The notes under the pieces were generated by a model, which was not told where the DNA came from, made no database searches, and saw nothing but the letters and a program-made list of their open reading frames with translations. DNA of 64,000 nt from assembly GCA_017473115.1 (NCBI GenBank), contig JAFUNC010000004.1, positions 186,001 to 250,000 of the forward strand, read 5' to 3'. Made by a program: the position numbers and the translations under genes. This stretch comes from Lachnospiraceae bacterium. GTDB taxonomy: Bacteria > Bacillota > Clostridia > Lachnospirales > Lachnospiraceae. Positions 43,920-52,627 of the stretch are shown here, one piece after another; position 1 is the first letter of the stretch; every line of letters begins with the position of its first letter.

Positions 43920-44777
43920 CTATTCGTCATTTTCTTTCATAAAAGTTCTTAACTCAGCCAAACGGTCAAAGGCATGTTTTTTTCCCATACGATAGGCCGC
44001 TTCTAATTTATCGGGATTACTCTCGGTACGGCCGGTATCAAAACCTGCATCCGGTGCAAAAATAAACACACTTCCCTCTTTACGTAAACGGTACAATTCA
44101 TCCAAAGACTCATTATAATTAATATGACGGAGTTTCATTGCTTTAATAAAATTAGGATACTTATGTAATACAATGCGCATCAGCCATATTAACTTATTCT
44201 TTGACTTTCGATACCCCTCCGGTCTGGTAAGAATTACAATATTTTTCTCAAATCCCTTTTCCCGCATCCAACGAATGGGAATGGAATCCGCAATTCCACC
44301 GTCCAAATATGCTCCGCCGTCAATTTCTACCACCTTAGACACCAAGGGCATAGATGCCGAAGCACGAAACCACTCCAGTTCTTTGTCATCACTTGTATAA
44401 CAGCGTTTATACACTGCTTTACCTGTATTGACATCCGTACAGGTTGCATAAAACTCCATGGGATTCTCCTGAAATGTTTTGTAATCAAACGGATCCAGTT
44501 CCTTGGGCAACTGACTGTAACAGAATTCCTTATCAAAAATATCTCCGGTTTTCAGAAGCGATTTAAAACTACCGTATCTGGAGTCCCTACAATATTTCTT
44601 ATTGTAGCGGATTGCTCTTCCGATTTGCTTTGACTTATAATTACATCCAAATACCGTTCCTGCGGACACACCTACAATTCCGTCTATTTGTATTTCATTT
44701 TCCAACATAACATCCAGAACGCCTGCGGTATACATTCCACGCATTCCGCCGCCTTCCAAGACCATACCGATTTTCAT
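43920..44777 (-). CDS. Patatin-like phospholipase
   Basis: The 285-residue protein is a patatin-family serine hydrolase. The oxyanion motif GGGMRGMYTAGVLD, the nucleophile elbow GVSAG (G-x-S-x-G, Ser near 39) and the catalytic Asp in DGGIADSIPI are all present. The YchK/RssA-like length and lack of signal peptide suggest a cytoplasmic esterase or phospholipase acting at the inner membrane. It is transcribed alone on the minus strand and is divergent from the ABC exporter pair. Confidence 0.92.
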   Translation of the reverse strand: MKIGMVLEGGGMRGMYTAGVLDVMLENEIQIDGIVGVSAGTVFGCNYKSKQIGRAIRYNKKYCRDSRYGSFKSLLKTGDIFDKEFCYSQLPKELDPFDYKTFQENPMEFYATCTDVNTGKAVYKRCYTSDDKELEWFRASASMPLVSKVVEIDGGAYLDGGIADSIPIRWMREKGFEKNIVILTRPEGYRKSKNKLIWLMRIVLHKYPNFIKAMKLRHINYNESLDELYRLRKEGSVFIFAPDAGFDTGRTESNPDKLEAAYRMGKKHAFDRLAELRTFMKENDE

Positions 44778-44874
44778 TCCACACCTCTTACGAAGTATAT
44801 TCTATCATTTATATGATATCTATGTATGCCAACACATAAGCATAAATTTCTTCACAAAATATACTTTCACAAAA

Positions 44875-44903
44875 TTTACAAATCCAATATAATATATTAT
44901 AAA
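44875..44903 (+). promoter_or_regulatory. Predicted promoter of the ABC exporter operon
   Basis: TTTACA (44875-44880) and TATAAA (44898-44903) with 17 bases between them, in a very AT-rich intergenic region. Confidence 0.45.
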
Positions 44904-44970
44904 CCTTTTTTTAACAATTTTTAAACTTTTTTTATTATTTTTACAAAGATATTATATATCGGAGGCTTTT

Positions 44971-46698
44971 ATGAAGAAATATATGAAATATGCCAAACAA
45001 TACCGCTACAGTTTCCTGCTGGGGCCTTTTTTTATGGTATTAGAGGCCTGCGGAGAATTTATTCTCCCGTATATTAACGCCAATTTAATTAATGTTGGTG
45101 CCGCAAACGGAGATACGGACTATGTAATCCGTCAGGGAATTTTTATGGCTTTGATTGCGCTTGCTATGTTGATTACAGGTGTTCTCGGAGCCAAATATAC
45201 CATTGATGCTTCTACCGGAATGGCAGCAGGAATCCGCAAAGATGTTTTTGGTAAAATCCAAACCTTTTCCTTTGCGGATATTGATGAATTCAGTACCGGT
45301 TCTTTAATCACACGAATTACGAATGATATCACACAGATTCAAAATTTTACCCAAACTCTGCTTCGCGGCTGTTTCCGAAGTCCCGTTATGCTCATTGGTG
45401 CATTGATTATGTCGTTTGTATTAAACCCTTCTCTCGCACTGGCAATTCTGATTATTGTCCCCATTCTTGCCATTGCCATTACTTTAATCATTAAAACGGC
45501 ATCTCCCCGCTATACCAAAATGCAACAGGCAATTGACGGTCTGAACAATGATGTGGGTGAAACCATTACAAATATAAAAGTAATCAAATCCTTCGTGCGG
45601 GAAGACTATGAAATTGCAGGATTTGGCAAGGTAAATGACGATTTGGTGAACAAAAGTACCTCTGCCTTAAAAGTAATGTTACTGATGCAACCGGTATCTG
45701 CCCTTGCAGTAAATATTACTACCCTTGCGGTAGTTTGGATTTCCGGTCGTCAGATTATGGTTGGTGATATGGAACTTGGTACATTAACCGCTTTTATTAC
45801 ATATCTGTCTCAGATTTTAACTGCGCTTACCTTCCTTGCAAATATTGTTTTACAGGGCACCAGAGCCGCGGCTTCCGATAAGCGTGTATCCGAAGTCCTT
45901 GATAATATCGTGGAGTTGACGGATGAAAATGCTGCACATAAAGATACAGGCATCACCCGTGGCGATATTGAATTCAAGAAGGTTTCTTTCAAATATTTTA
46001 AAAATAACAAAGAATATGTACTTTCCGACATCAACCTGAAAATCAATGCCGGCGAACTGATTGGGATTGTAGGCTCCACCGGTAGCGGAAAAAGCACACT
46101 GGTTTCATTAATCCCAAGATTATACGACGCTAATGAAGGCGAAGTTCTTGTGGACGGAATCAATGTAAAAGAACTGTCTTTTAGCAACTTACGTGACAGC
46201 ATTGCCTTTGTGTTACAGAAAAATACTCTTTTTGCAGGAACCATCGCGGAAAACTTACGTTGGGGCAATGAAAATGCCTCTGACGAAGAAGTAAAACACG
46301 CCGCAAGTCTTGCCCAAGCGGATGGTTTTATCACAGGATTCCCCGATGGGTACGAAACGGAACTCGGACAGGGCGGCGTTAACTTATCCGGCGGTCAAAA
46401 GCAGAGACTCTGTATCGCGCGCGCATTGTTAAAAAAACCGCGTATTATTATTTTAGATGACTCTACTTCTGCCGTGGACAATGCCACGGATGCTTCCATT
46501 CGTAAAGCATTTCGTGATGAACTTCCCGGAGTTACGAAACTGATCATTGCACAGCGGATCTCTTCTATTCAGGATGCAGATTGTATTTTGGTTCTGGATG
46601 AAGGAAAAGTGGCAGGTTTTGATACCCACAATGCATTATTGAAATCTTGCGAAGAATACCGGGAAATCTATTATTCTCAGAATGACAAGGAGGATTAA
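44971..46698 (+). CDS. Heterodimeric ABC exporter, subunit with degenerate site
   Basis: The 575-residue protein has six membrane helices fused to an ATPase domain. Walker A is GSTGSGKST, Q-loop VLQKNTLF, signature LSGGQKQR, and Walker B IIILDDSTSAVD. The residue after the Walker B Asp is Asp instead of the catalytic Glu, so this half forms the degenerate site, a hallmark of heterodimeric exporters such as BmrCD or TM287/288. The partner follows 3 bases after the stop. The D-loop and H-loop region reads IAQRISSI, where Gln replaces the usual switch His, also typical of the degenerate half. Probably exports drugs, lipids or peptides. Confidence 0.92.
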   Translation: MKKYMKYAKQYRYSFLLGPFFMVLEACGEFILPYINANLINVGAANGDTDYVIRQGIFMALIALAMLITGVLGAKYTIDASTGMAAGIRKDVFGKIQTFSFADIDEFSTGSLITRITNDITQIQNFTQTLLRGCFRSPVMLIGALIMSFVLNPSLALAILIIVPILAIAITLIIKTASPRYTKMQQAIDGLNNDVGETITNIKVIKSFVREDYEIAGFGKVNDDLVNKSTSALKVMLLMQPVSALAVNITTLAVVWISGRQIMVGDMELGTLTAFITYLSQILTALTFLANIVLQGTRAAASDKRVSEVLDNIVELTDENAAHKDTGITRGDIEFKKVSFKYFKNNKEYVLSDINLKINAGELIGIVGSTGSGKSTLVSLIPRLYDANEGEVLVDGINVKELSFSNLRDSIAFVLQKNTLFAGTIAENLRWGNENASDEEVKHAASLAQADGFITGFPDGYETELGQGGVNLSGGQKQRLCIARALLKKPRIIILDDSTSAVDNATDASIRKAFRDELPGVTKLIIAQRISSIQDADCILVLDEGKVAGFDTHNALLKSCEEYREIYYSQNDKED

Positions 46699-46701
46699 GA
46701 C

Positions 46702-48585
46702 ATGGATACAACAACAAAAAATCGTCTTGCTGCCAAATACGGCTCCTCTGCACAAAAAGAGTCCGGCTCTTCTGCCGCTACAATGAATGTAACCGGCAAA
46801 CGCGGAAATATGGGTGCTACCGGTAAACCAAAAGAGATGTGGAAGACAATCAAACGTCTGCTTACATATTTATCAAAAGAACGCTTTTTATTTATGATCG
46901 CACTGCTTTGCTCCGTTATTTTCACCATTGCAAACCTGATTGCATCCTATATTTTACGTCCGATTATGAATAAATTTATCTACTTCGATGCCTCTAATTC
47001 GGATTTAACCGGACGCTTACAGGGATTAGGCTTAGGGCTTGGGGTTATGGCTGTTATTTATGCAGTTGCAGTCTTCTCTCAATGGGCACAGCAACGGATT
47101 ATGCTGACGGTTTCCCAAAACTCCCTGAAGCATATGCGAAATGACCTGTATCGCAAGATACAAAGTCTTCCCATGCGTTACTTTGATACCCACGCAACCG
47201 GCGATATTATGAGTCGTTTTACCAATGACGTAGATGCCATCGGCGAAATGTTGAACACTACTCTGATTCAAATCATTTCCGGTGCCATCACCATCGTAGG
47301 AACCATAATATTAATGCTTTATACCAATCCGATTCTTGGTGCGATTACCATTGTAATGACACCGCTTTTAACCCTGGCAAGTAAACTTATCATAAAATAC
47401 GGACAGAATGCTTACATCCAACAACAACGCAGCCTTGGTATGCTCAATGCCTTTTCAGAAGAAACCATTTCCGGACAGAAGGTCGTTAAGGTGTTCAATC
47501 ATGAACAGATTGCCATGGAAGAATTCGAATATTTAAACAACCAACTTTGTCAGGCTCAGAAAAAGGCTCAGTTTACAGCCGGCATTATGGGACCGGTCAC
47601 GCACCAACTTTGTAATGTTTCTTATGCAATTACAGCCTGTGTGGGCGGATTATTGGTAATCTTGAAAGGATTTGATATTGGCGGTTTGACGATTTCATTA
47701 AATTACACCCGTTCTTTTAACCGTCCGATTAATGAAATCTCTATGCAGATGAACACGGTATTTTCGGCCCTTGCCGGTGCCGAACGAATTTTTGAAGTGT
47801 TGGACGAAGAACCGGAAACTCCGGATAAAGATACAGTAAGGCCTGACCGTATAAAAGGACATATTCGTTTAAACAACGTCAGTTTCGGTTATGTACCGGA
47901 AGTTACGGTTTTACATGATATTACACTGTATGCAAAACCCGGACAAAAAATCGCTTTTGTCGGTTCCACCGGTGCAGGTAAAACCACGGTAACCAACCTT
48001 TTATCACGCTTTTACGATAATCTGACCGGAGAAATCACCATAGATGATATTCCCATCGAAAAACTGGAACGTTCTTATCTGCGTCAGAACATTGCTATGG
48101 TTCTGCAGGATACTCACCTGTTTACCGGAACTGTTCGCGAAAACATCCGATACGGAAGATTGGATGCCACTGATGAAGAAGTTATTCAAGCGGCTAAAAT
48201 TGCCTCTGCCCACTCTTTTATCATGCACTTGCCCAATGGTTATGACACGGTATTGGAAAGTGACGGCGCAAACCTTTCACAAGGTCAGCGACAATTGCTG
48301 AATATCGCTAGAGCGGCGATTAGCAAAGCCCCCATTTTAGTACTGGATGAGGCGACAAGTTCCGTCGATACCCGAACAGAAAAACACATCGAAGAAGGTA
48401 TGGATGCCATTATGGAAAGCCGCACTACTTTCGTGATTGCACACCGCTTATCCACTGTCCGTAAAGCCAATGCTATTATGGTGCTGGAAAAAGGCCGTAT
48501 TGTAGAGCGCGGTACTCACGAGGAATTAATGGCTGCCAACGGCAGATATGCAGATTTGTATAATCAAATTGCAGAATTAGATTAA
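46702..48585 (+). CDS. Heterodimeric ABC exporter, subunit with catalytic Glu
   Basis: This 627-residue partner has an N-terminal Ala/Ser/Gly-rich extension of about 45 residues, six membrane helices, then Walker A GSTGAGKTT, signature LSQGQRQL, Walker B ILVLDEATSSVD with the catalytic Glu and the switch His in VIAHRLSTV. Its signature LSQGQ is altered from LSGGQ, which fits its pairing with the Walker A of the degenerate subunit's site. Start overlaps the intergenic GGAGGATTAAGAC ribosome binding site. The pair forms one operon. The N-terminal extension is longer than usual, and no function can be assigned to it. Confidence 0.92.
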   Translation: MDTTTKNRLAAKYGSSAQKESGSSAATMNVTGKRGNMGATGKPKEMWKTIKRLLTYLSKERFLFMIALLCSVIFTIANLIASYILRPIMNKFIYFDASNSDLTGRLQGLGLGLGVMAVIYAVAVFSQWAQQRIMLTVSQNSLKHMRNDLYRKIQSLPMRYFDTHATGDIMSRFTNDVDAIGEMLNTTLIQIISGAITIVGTIILMLYTNPILGAITIVMTPLLTLASKLIIKYGQNAYIQQQRSLGMLNAFSEETISGQKVVKVFNHEQIAMEEFEYLNNQLCQAQKKAQFTAGIMGPVTHQLCNVSYAITACVGGLLVILKGFDIGGLTISLNYTRSFNRPINEISMQMNTVFSALAGAERIFEVLDEEPETPDKDTVRPDRIKGHIRLNNVSFGYVPEVTVLHDITLYAKPGQKIAFVGSTGAGKTTVTNLLSRFYDNLTGEITIDDIPIEKLERSYLRQNIAMVLQDTHLFTGTVRENIRYGRLDATDEEVIQAAKIASAHSFIMHLPNGYDTVLESDGANLSQGQRQLLNIARAAISKAPILVLDEATSSVDTRTEKHIEEGMDAIMESRTTFVIAHRLSTVRKANAIMVLEKGRIVERGTHEELMAANGRYADLYNQIAELD

Positions 48586-48604
48586 AGAATATTACATAAA
48601 ATAA

Positions 48605-48645
48605 CCCCCTTTGTCAGGCTTGATTACCTGCAAAAGGGGATTCAC
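48605..48645. terminator. Bidirectional terminator between the ABC operon and the MaoC-like gene
   Basis: CCCCTTTTGCAGG and CCTGACAAAGGGG pair on the minus strand around a 7-base loop. It lies between convergent genes. Confidence 0.75.
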
Positions 48646-48682
48646 TTCTCCGTTGAAATATCAACTTTAATCTTTGAAATTT

Positions 48683-49129
48683 TTACTTCATTTCTCTTCT
48701 GCGCTTTACAATCATTTCGGTCACATCAGTCAAGACCAAATCACCATTTTGGTTTTTTACATAGAACGTAATCTCTACGATGCCATTCTTTTCGTTACGC
48801 TCTTTAAGCCCTGTCACAACCACTTCTGCAGTCAGTTCATCCCCCGCAAATACCGGTTTGAACCACTCAATCTTGGTAGATTTACCCGCAAGAAGTTCTT
48901 CTCCCGCCAAATCAATCTGCAGATAATTCGCCCATACCGACATAAACGACATTACGCCGGGGGCAATCAATTGACCGAAATGAGTACATTTGGCATACTC
49001 CTCATCCGTATGCAAGGGGATATTATCATATCTTTTGGCGAATGCAACCATCTCCTCTTTTTCAATGATTACCGGTGCAATTTGAAGTGTTTCATGTAAT
49101 ATAAAATCATCAAAATACATATTTTTCAT
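48683..49129 (-). CDS. MaoC-like hot-dog dehydratase
   Basis: The 148-residue single hot-dog protein has the hydratase motif Y-D-x-x-P-x-H-x-D with FAKRYDNIPLHTDEEYAK followed by THFGQLIAPG, typical of R-specific enoyl-CoA hydratases and MaoC dehydratases. The Asp and His are the catalytic pair. The substrate is unknown. Start may be ATG 49129 or the third codon after it; the ribosome binding site is weak. It stands alone and has no fatty-acid gene nearby. Confidence 0.85.
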   Translation of the reverse strand: MKNMYFDDFILHETLQIAPVIIEKEEMVAFAKRYDNIPLHTDEEYAKCTHFGQLIAPGVMSFMSVWANYLQIDLAGEELLAGKSTKIEWFKPVFAGDELTAEVVVTGLKERNEKNGIVEITFYVKNQNGDLVLTDVTEMIVKRRREMK

Positions 49130-49318
49130 CCATTCTTTGATTATATTAATCCATAATATATGCTTTTATATCGCAAATAAATTTACCTATAAATTTCTTT
49201 CAAACTCATTTTATTATACATATTTTTCAGTACTTTGCAACGGATACAATAACTGTCGCAAAAGTTTCTTACCATATTTTACAACTTGAAATTGAGTATA
49301 AATGCCTTTAGGATTGTT

Positions 49319-49347
49319 TTGTAACATTTTTGTAATATTTGTTACAA
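49319..49347 (+). promoter_or_regulatory. Palindrome upstream of the CAP-domain gene
   Basis: TTGTAACA and TGTTACAA form an inverted repeat around an AT-rich 13-base centre, about 30 bases before the start codon. It overlaps the place where the -10 or early leader should lie, so it could be an operator; no regulator is recognised. Confidence 0.4.
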
Positions 49348-49373
49348 ATTTTACCATTTGAAAGGAGATACTT

Positions 49374-50141
49374 ATGAGAAAGGTAACTTTATTTACAACA
49401 ACTGCATTGACAGTATTGTTGGTTGGCGGACAGGCAATTACAACGCATGCCGCAGTGCCTAACTTCCATGCATATAATCTTGGAAACGGGAAAGTTTACA
49501 CATATCAGTTAGGCTGTAACTCCCAAACACTTCCAGGTATTCTACAGAACTGTTTGCCCGATATTACACTTCCTAACTGCAATGATTCACAGGATTGCAA
49601 CACACCAAGTTGCAATATTCCAAATTGTGATCAGTTCAACTGTAATGCACCGGATATCAATCGGCCCGAAACCAACCTCCCAGGTACAAACAATCCCGGC
49701 AATAACGACTCCGGCAACAGCGGATCCACGGAAGAAAACCTTCCCGGCAACAATGACACGAGTGAGCACGCTTTTATTCAGGAAGTTGTGAACCTTGTAA
49801 ACGCAGAACGTGCCAAAAAAGGCCTTGCGCCTTTAACTATTGACACCAAAATACAGGCAGCCGCAATGGTTCGCGCGAAAGAATGTGAGCAGTCATTCTC
49901 TCACACTCGTCCTGACGGAAGTTCTTTTGCCACTGCATTAAAAGAACAGAACGTTTCCTACAGAAGCGCCGGTGAAAACATTGCCTATGGCCAGCGTACT
50001 CCCGAAGAAGTTATGAAGGCCTGGATGAACAGTTCCGGACACCGCGCAAACATTATGAATGCAAACTTTACTACCATCGGCGTCGGCTACTATGAAAATG
50101 CCAACGGAACCGACTACTGGTGCCAGATTTTTACAAGATAA
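49374..50141 (+). CDS. Secreted CAP-domain protein with Cys/Asn-rich segment
   Basis: The 255-residue protein begins with a signal peptide (MRKVTLFTTTALTVLLVGGQ, cleavage near ATTHA-A). Residues about 45-90 are rich in Cys, Asn and Pro, with at least eight Cys in short NC/PNC repeats. A flexible Asn/Gly/Pro linker follows to residue 130. The C-terminal CAP (SCP/PR-1) domain shows FSHTRPDGSSF, GENIAYG, the zinc-site His and SGHRANIMNANFTTIGVGY. It resembles YkwD-type CAP proteins. The Cys-rich part is not typical of that family and suggests a disulphide- or metal-binding module. The start follows AAAGGAGATACTT. Confidence 0.88.
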   Translation: MRKVTLFTTTALTVLLVGGQAITTHAAVPNFHAYNLGNGKVYTYQLGCNSQTLPGILQNCLPDITLPNCNDSQDCNTPSCNIPNCDQFNCNAPDINRPETNLPGTNNPGNNDSGNSGSTEENLPGNNDTSEHAFIQEVVNLVNAERAKKGLAPLTIDTKIQAAAMVRAKECEQSFSHTRPDGSSFATALKEQNVSYRSAGENIAYGQRTPEEVMKAWMNSSGHRANIMNANFTTIGVGYYENANGTDYWCQIFTR

Positions 50142-50146
50142 AAGTA

Positions 50147-50178
50147 TAAAAGGGATAAATCCAAGGATTTATCCCTAA
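50147..50178. terminator. Bidirectional terminator between the CAP gene and the lipoprotein gene
   Basis: AGGGATAAATCC and GGATTTATCCCT pair perfectly with a 2-base loop; the minus strand is followed by TTTTATACTTTT. Confidence 0.82.
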
Positions 50179-50184
50179 TTCTTC

Positions 50185-51213
50185 CTATTCTCCGGCTCCG
50201 ACACCGATATATGCCAAAAGCATATCCGTATCCGATACATCCACCAGAATGAATTTATGATTGATGCTATAGTAAAAATCAGTTCGGATAGACATATCTT
50301 CCATATGTGCATCTAAAAAGATATTATAATATCCGTAAACATCATCATATTCTACATCCAACAGGCCCAAATCTGCACTTTTACCGATATAAAAGTATCT
50401 GGCATCCGTAGTACTATGAAAATATCTCAGGTGTTGCTGATCACTTTCCAGTTCCTCCCATTCGCCACCCAGTTCACTCAAATATTCTTCAATAAACGCA
50501 TTATATTCTTCGGATGTACAGTCAACCATATCAAGTTGTGTCGGACGGAATGGTGCAATGGCATCTTCTTTTATGCCGGCATAATACTTTTCTAATTGAA
50601 ATTCCATATTAAAGCCGGACTCCGTTACTTCAAAAATATCTAATTTATTTTGTTCAATTACATCGGCTAGCGTTCCTTCTTTTACATCTTCATCCGTCAC
50701 ATCGAACTTATCGGTAAGGAATTCCGGCGTCACCTCTACAATATCACCTTCACAACTTAAATATTCATCACCGCAGATAGTATTCACACGACTGATAAAC
50801 TCGCTCCAGCCCTCCGGAAAATCGTTATAACCATATACTGCTTTTGATTGCTTCACACCGTTTTCATCATAATAATGAAGATAAATGCGATAAGTTCCTA
50901 TATCTTCTGCATCATGGTCGGAAGATTCCAAATTCATAACATAGTCCGTCAGGTATATGTAATCCTCTTCCGAAAGATTTTCGCGCGCTATCGCATTCTC
51001 GAAATCATAAATACTACACTTGGAAGTTTCAGAATGAATCTTACAATAATAATGAGGATATCTGATGTGATAAATATCCGCTTCATTCTCCATGGCACAC
51101 CAAACTTCTAACTGTTCAATCTTATTTACTTTTAAATCTTTTTCCGCTTTGCAACCAACAAAACAGAACATCATTACAAATGTTATAACCAATAATACTG
51201 TTGCTTTTTTCAT
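50185..51213 (-). CDS. Lipoprotein, paralogue of the neighbouring membrane-anchored protein
   Basis: The 342-residue protein has a lipoprotein signal with FVGC lipobox (Cys near 21), so it is anchored on the outer face of the membrane. No family is recognised. It is a diverged duplicate of the next gene: both share an H-(V/I)-RYP motif, WSEFISRVNTICGDEYL or its equivalent, a D-(V/F)-x-EG(T)LxDVI segment, a (Y/F)LxYF-type segment with YFYIG, and a similar order. Acidic, Tyr-rich composition is typical of secreted clostridial proteins. The neighbour's intergenic gap of 126 bases suggests a common operon. Confidence 0.7.
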   Translation of the reverse strand: MKKATVLLVITFVMMFCFVGCKAEKDLKVNKIEQLEVWCAMENEADIYHIRYPHYYCKIHSETSKCSIYDFENAIARENLSEEDYIYLTDYVMNLESSDHDAEDIGTYRIYLHYYDENGVKQSKAVYGYNDFPEGWSEFISRVNTICGDEYLSCEGDIVEVTPEFLTDKFDVTDEDVKEGTLADVIEQNKLDIFEVTESGFNMEFQLEKYYAGIKEDAIAPFRPTQLDMVDCTSEEYNAFIEEYLSELGGEWEELESDQQHLRYFHSTTDARYFYIGKSADLGLLDVEYDDVYGYYNIFLDAHMEDMSIRTDFYYSINHKFILVDVSDTDMLLAYIGVGAGE

Positions 51214-51339
51214 TTTTCTCTCCTCAATCGTTTTGGGATATCAATATACCCTTTCATAATAGATACGCATATATCCATTACTTTTATGGAGTAAAGTTAA
51301 AAAATCATATTTTTATCTTTCGCAAAACAATTCTACAAT

Positions 51340-52443
51340 TTAATATTCTATTTCCAGAAAATCAAAAATCGCTTCCGGACATTCTTTGCATGCAAAAATA
51401 TATTTCCCGCAGGGACTGTAAACAAAATACATATCAATCGTGCCAAAAGATGTATATGCCCAGACAATTCCGTACGGATATCCTTCTGCGTAGGGCTCCA
51501 CCAACTCCATTTGTTCAAAATCCACAGTTCTGCCGATATAAAAATACTGTCCGGTTTCAATATTTTCAAAATAACGCAATCCGGTTTTGATGCTTCTTGT
51601 TTCTATCCATGCCGGATTATCGATGCGTTCAAGCATGTCATTCACAAAAGTATTATACTCTTCTTCCGTACTCTCGACTTCCTTTAATTCATAAGCCATA
51701 TATGGCTCCAACCACTCTTCATGAACTGATACGTTATAATCTTCGATGTATCCCTGCATACTGAAATTTTGGGTAATATCATATATATCTAAAAGACTAT
51801 AATCAATGACATCCTGTAAAGTTCCTTCCCTAACGTCATCTTCCGTCACACCAAACCATTCCGTTAACAATGCATCCGAAAACCTTACTACCTTACCTTT
51901 TCCGGGAAGATATTCATCACCACAAATTTTATTAACACGATCAATAAATCGGTTCCAACCCATAGGAAATTCATTATATCCCATAATTGTTTTTTCTTTT
52001 AATTCTCCGTCTTCCGTATAATAGTTAATCATTATATAATATGTTGAATACAACTCATCTCCAGGTTCATATTTTCCCGATTGAACAGATTCCATTAAAT
52101 CAGGAAGACTTTCCACATAATTAACAATGTAATTATAATCCTTCTTCGACATTTCCAATGTATCTATCGGATTCTCCAAATTATATGAAGTACATTTTCC
52201 GCCACCCTCATCTGTTACAATATAGTAAGTGTTCGGATATCTGACGTGATAGATTCCCGCATCATTTTCCACAAAAGTACGAACATGCAAATCCAAAATA
52301 CAGGCCTCGCCCTCGCCGCATGAAGTGTATGCGCCCGTTAATAACTGAATTGTAAAATATCCCACCACTGCTATTGCAATCAACAACGCAACAATGGAAC
52401 CGGCTATAATGATAAATGATTTATTCTGAAATAATTTTTTCAT
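51340..52443 (-). CDS. Membrane-anchored paralogue of the lipoprotein
   Basis: The 367-residue protein has an uncleaved N-terminal membrane helix (about residues 11-33) and then the same ectodomain as the neighbouring lipoprotein: IYHVRYPNTYY, WNRFIDRVNKICGDEYLPG, VTEDDVREGTLQDVIDYSLLDI, LRYFENIETGQYFYIGRTVD. The two differ in how they are fixed to the membrane (helix versus lipid). No known domain is recognised. A promoter of good quality lies just upstream, and AGGAGG precedes the start at proper spacing. Function is unknown. Confidence 0.7.
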   Translation of the reverse strand: MKKLFQNKSFIIIAGSIVALLIAIAVVGYFTIQLLTGAYTSCGEGEACILDLHVRTFVENDAGIYHVRYPNTYYIVTDEGGGKCTSYNLENPIDTLEMSKKDYNYIVNYVESLPDLMESVQSGKYEPGDELYSTYYIMINYYTEDGELKEKTIMGYNEFPMGWNRFIDRVNKICGDEYLPGKGKVVRFSDALLTEWFGVTEDDVREGTLQDVIDYSLLDIYDITQNFSMQGYIEDYNVSVHEEWLEPYMAYELKEVESTEEEYNTFVNDMLERIDNPAWIETRSIKTGLRYFENIETGQYFYIGRTVDFEQMELVEPYAEGYPYGIVWAYTSFGTIDMYFVYSPCGKYIFACKECPEAIFDFLEIEY

Positions 52444-52476
52444 AACTTTCCTCCTTATAAAAATTTTATATTTAGT

Positions 52477-52505
52477 ATCTTATCACTACTATCTTGTTTT
52501 TGCAA
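52477..52505 (-). promoter_or_regulatory. Predicted promoter of the paralogous pair
   Basis: TTGCAA (52500-52505) and TAAGAT (52477-52482) on the minus strand with 17 bases between them. Confidence 0.55.
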
Positions 52506-52520
52506 CATTTTTTTAATTTA

Positions 52521-52558
52521 TAAAAAGAGTGTACAATCTTTCCTGATTGCACACTCTG
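52521..52558 (-). terminator. Intrinsic terminator after the S11 peptidase-like gene
   Basis: Minus-strand AGAGTGTGCAATC and GATTGTACACTCT pair (one G-T) around AGGAAA, followed by TTTTTA. Confidence 0.88.
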
Positions 52559-52627
52559 TCAAAACATAAAACTAATCCGCTATTTTACCCTTTTTATATT
52601 TTAATTATACTGTTAATTTCGCAAATG

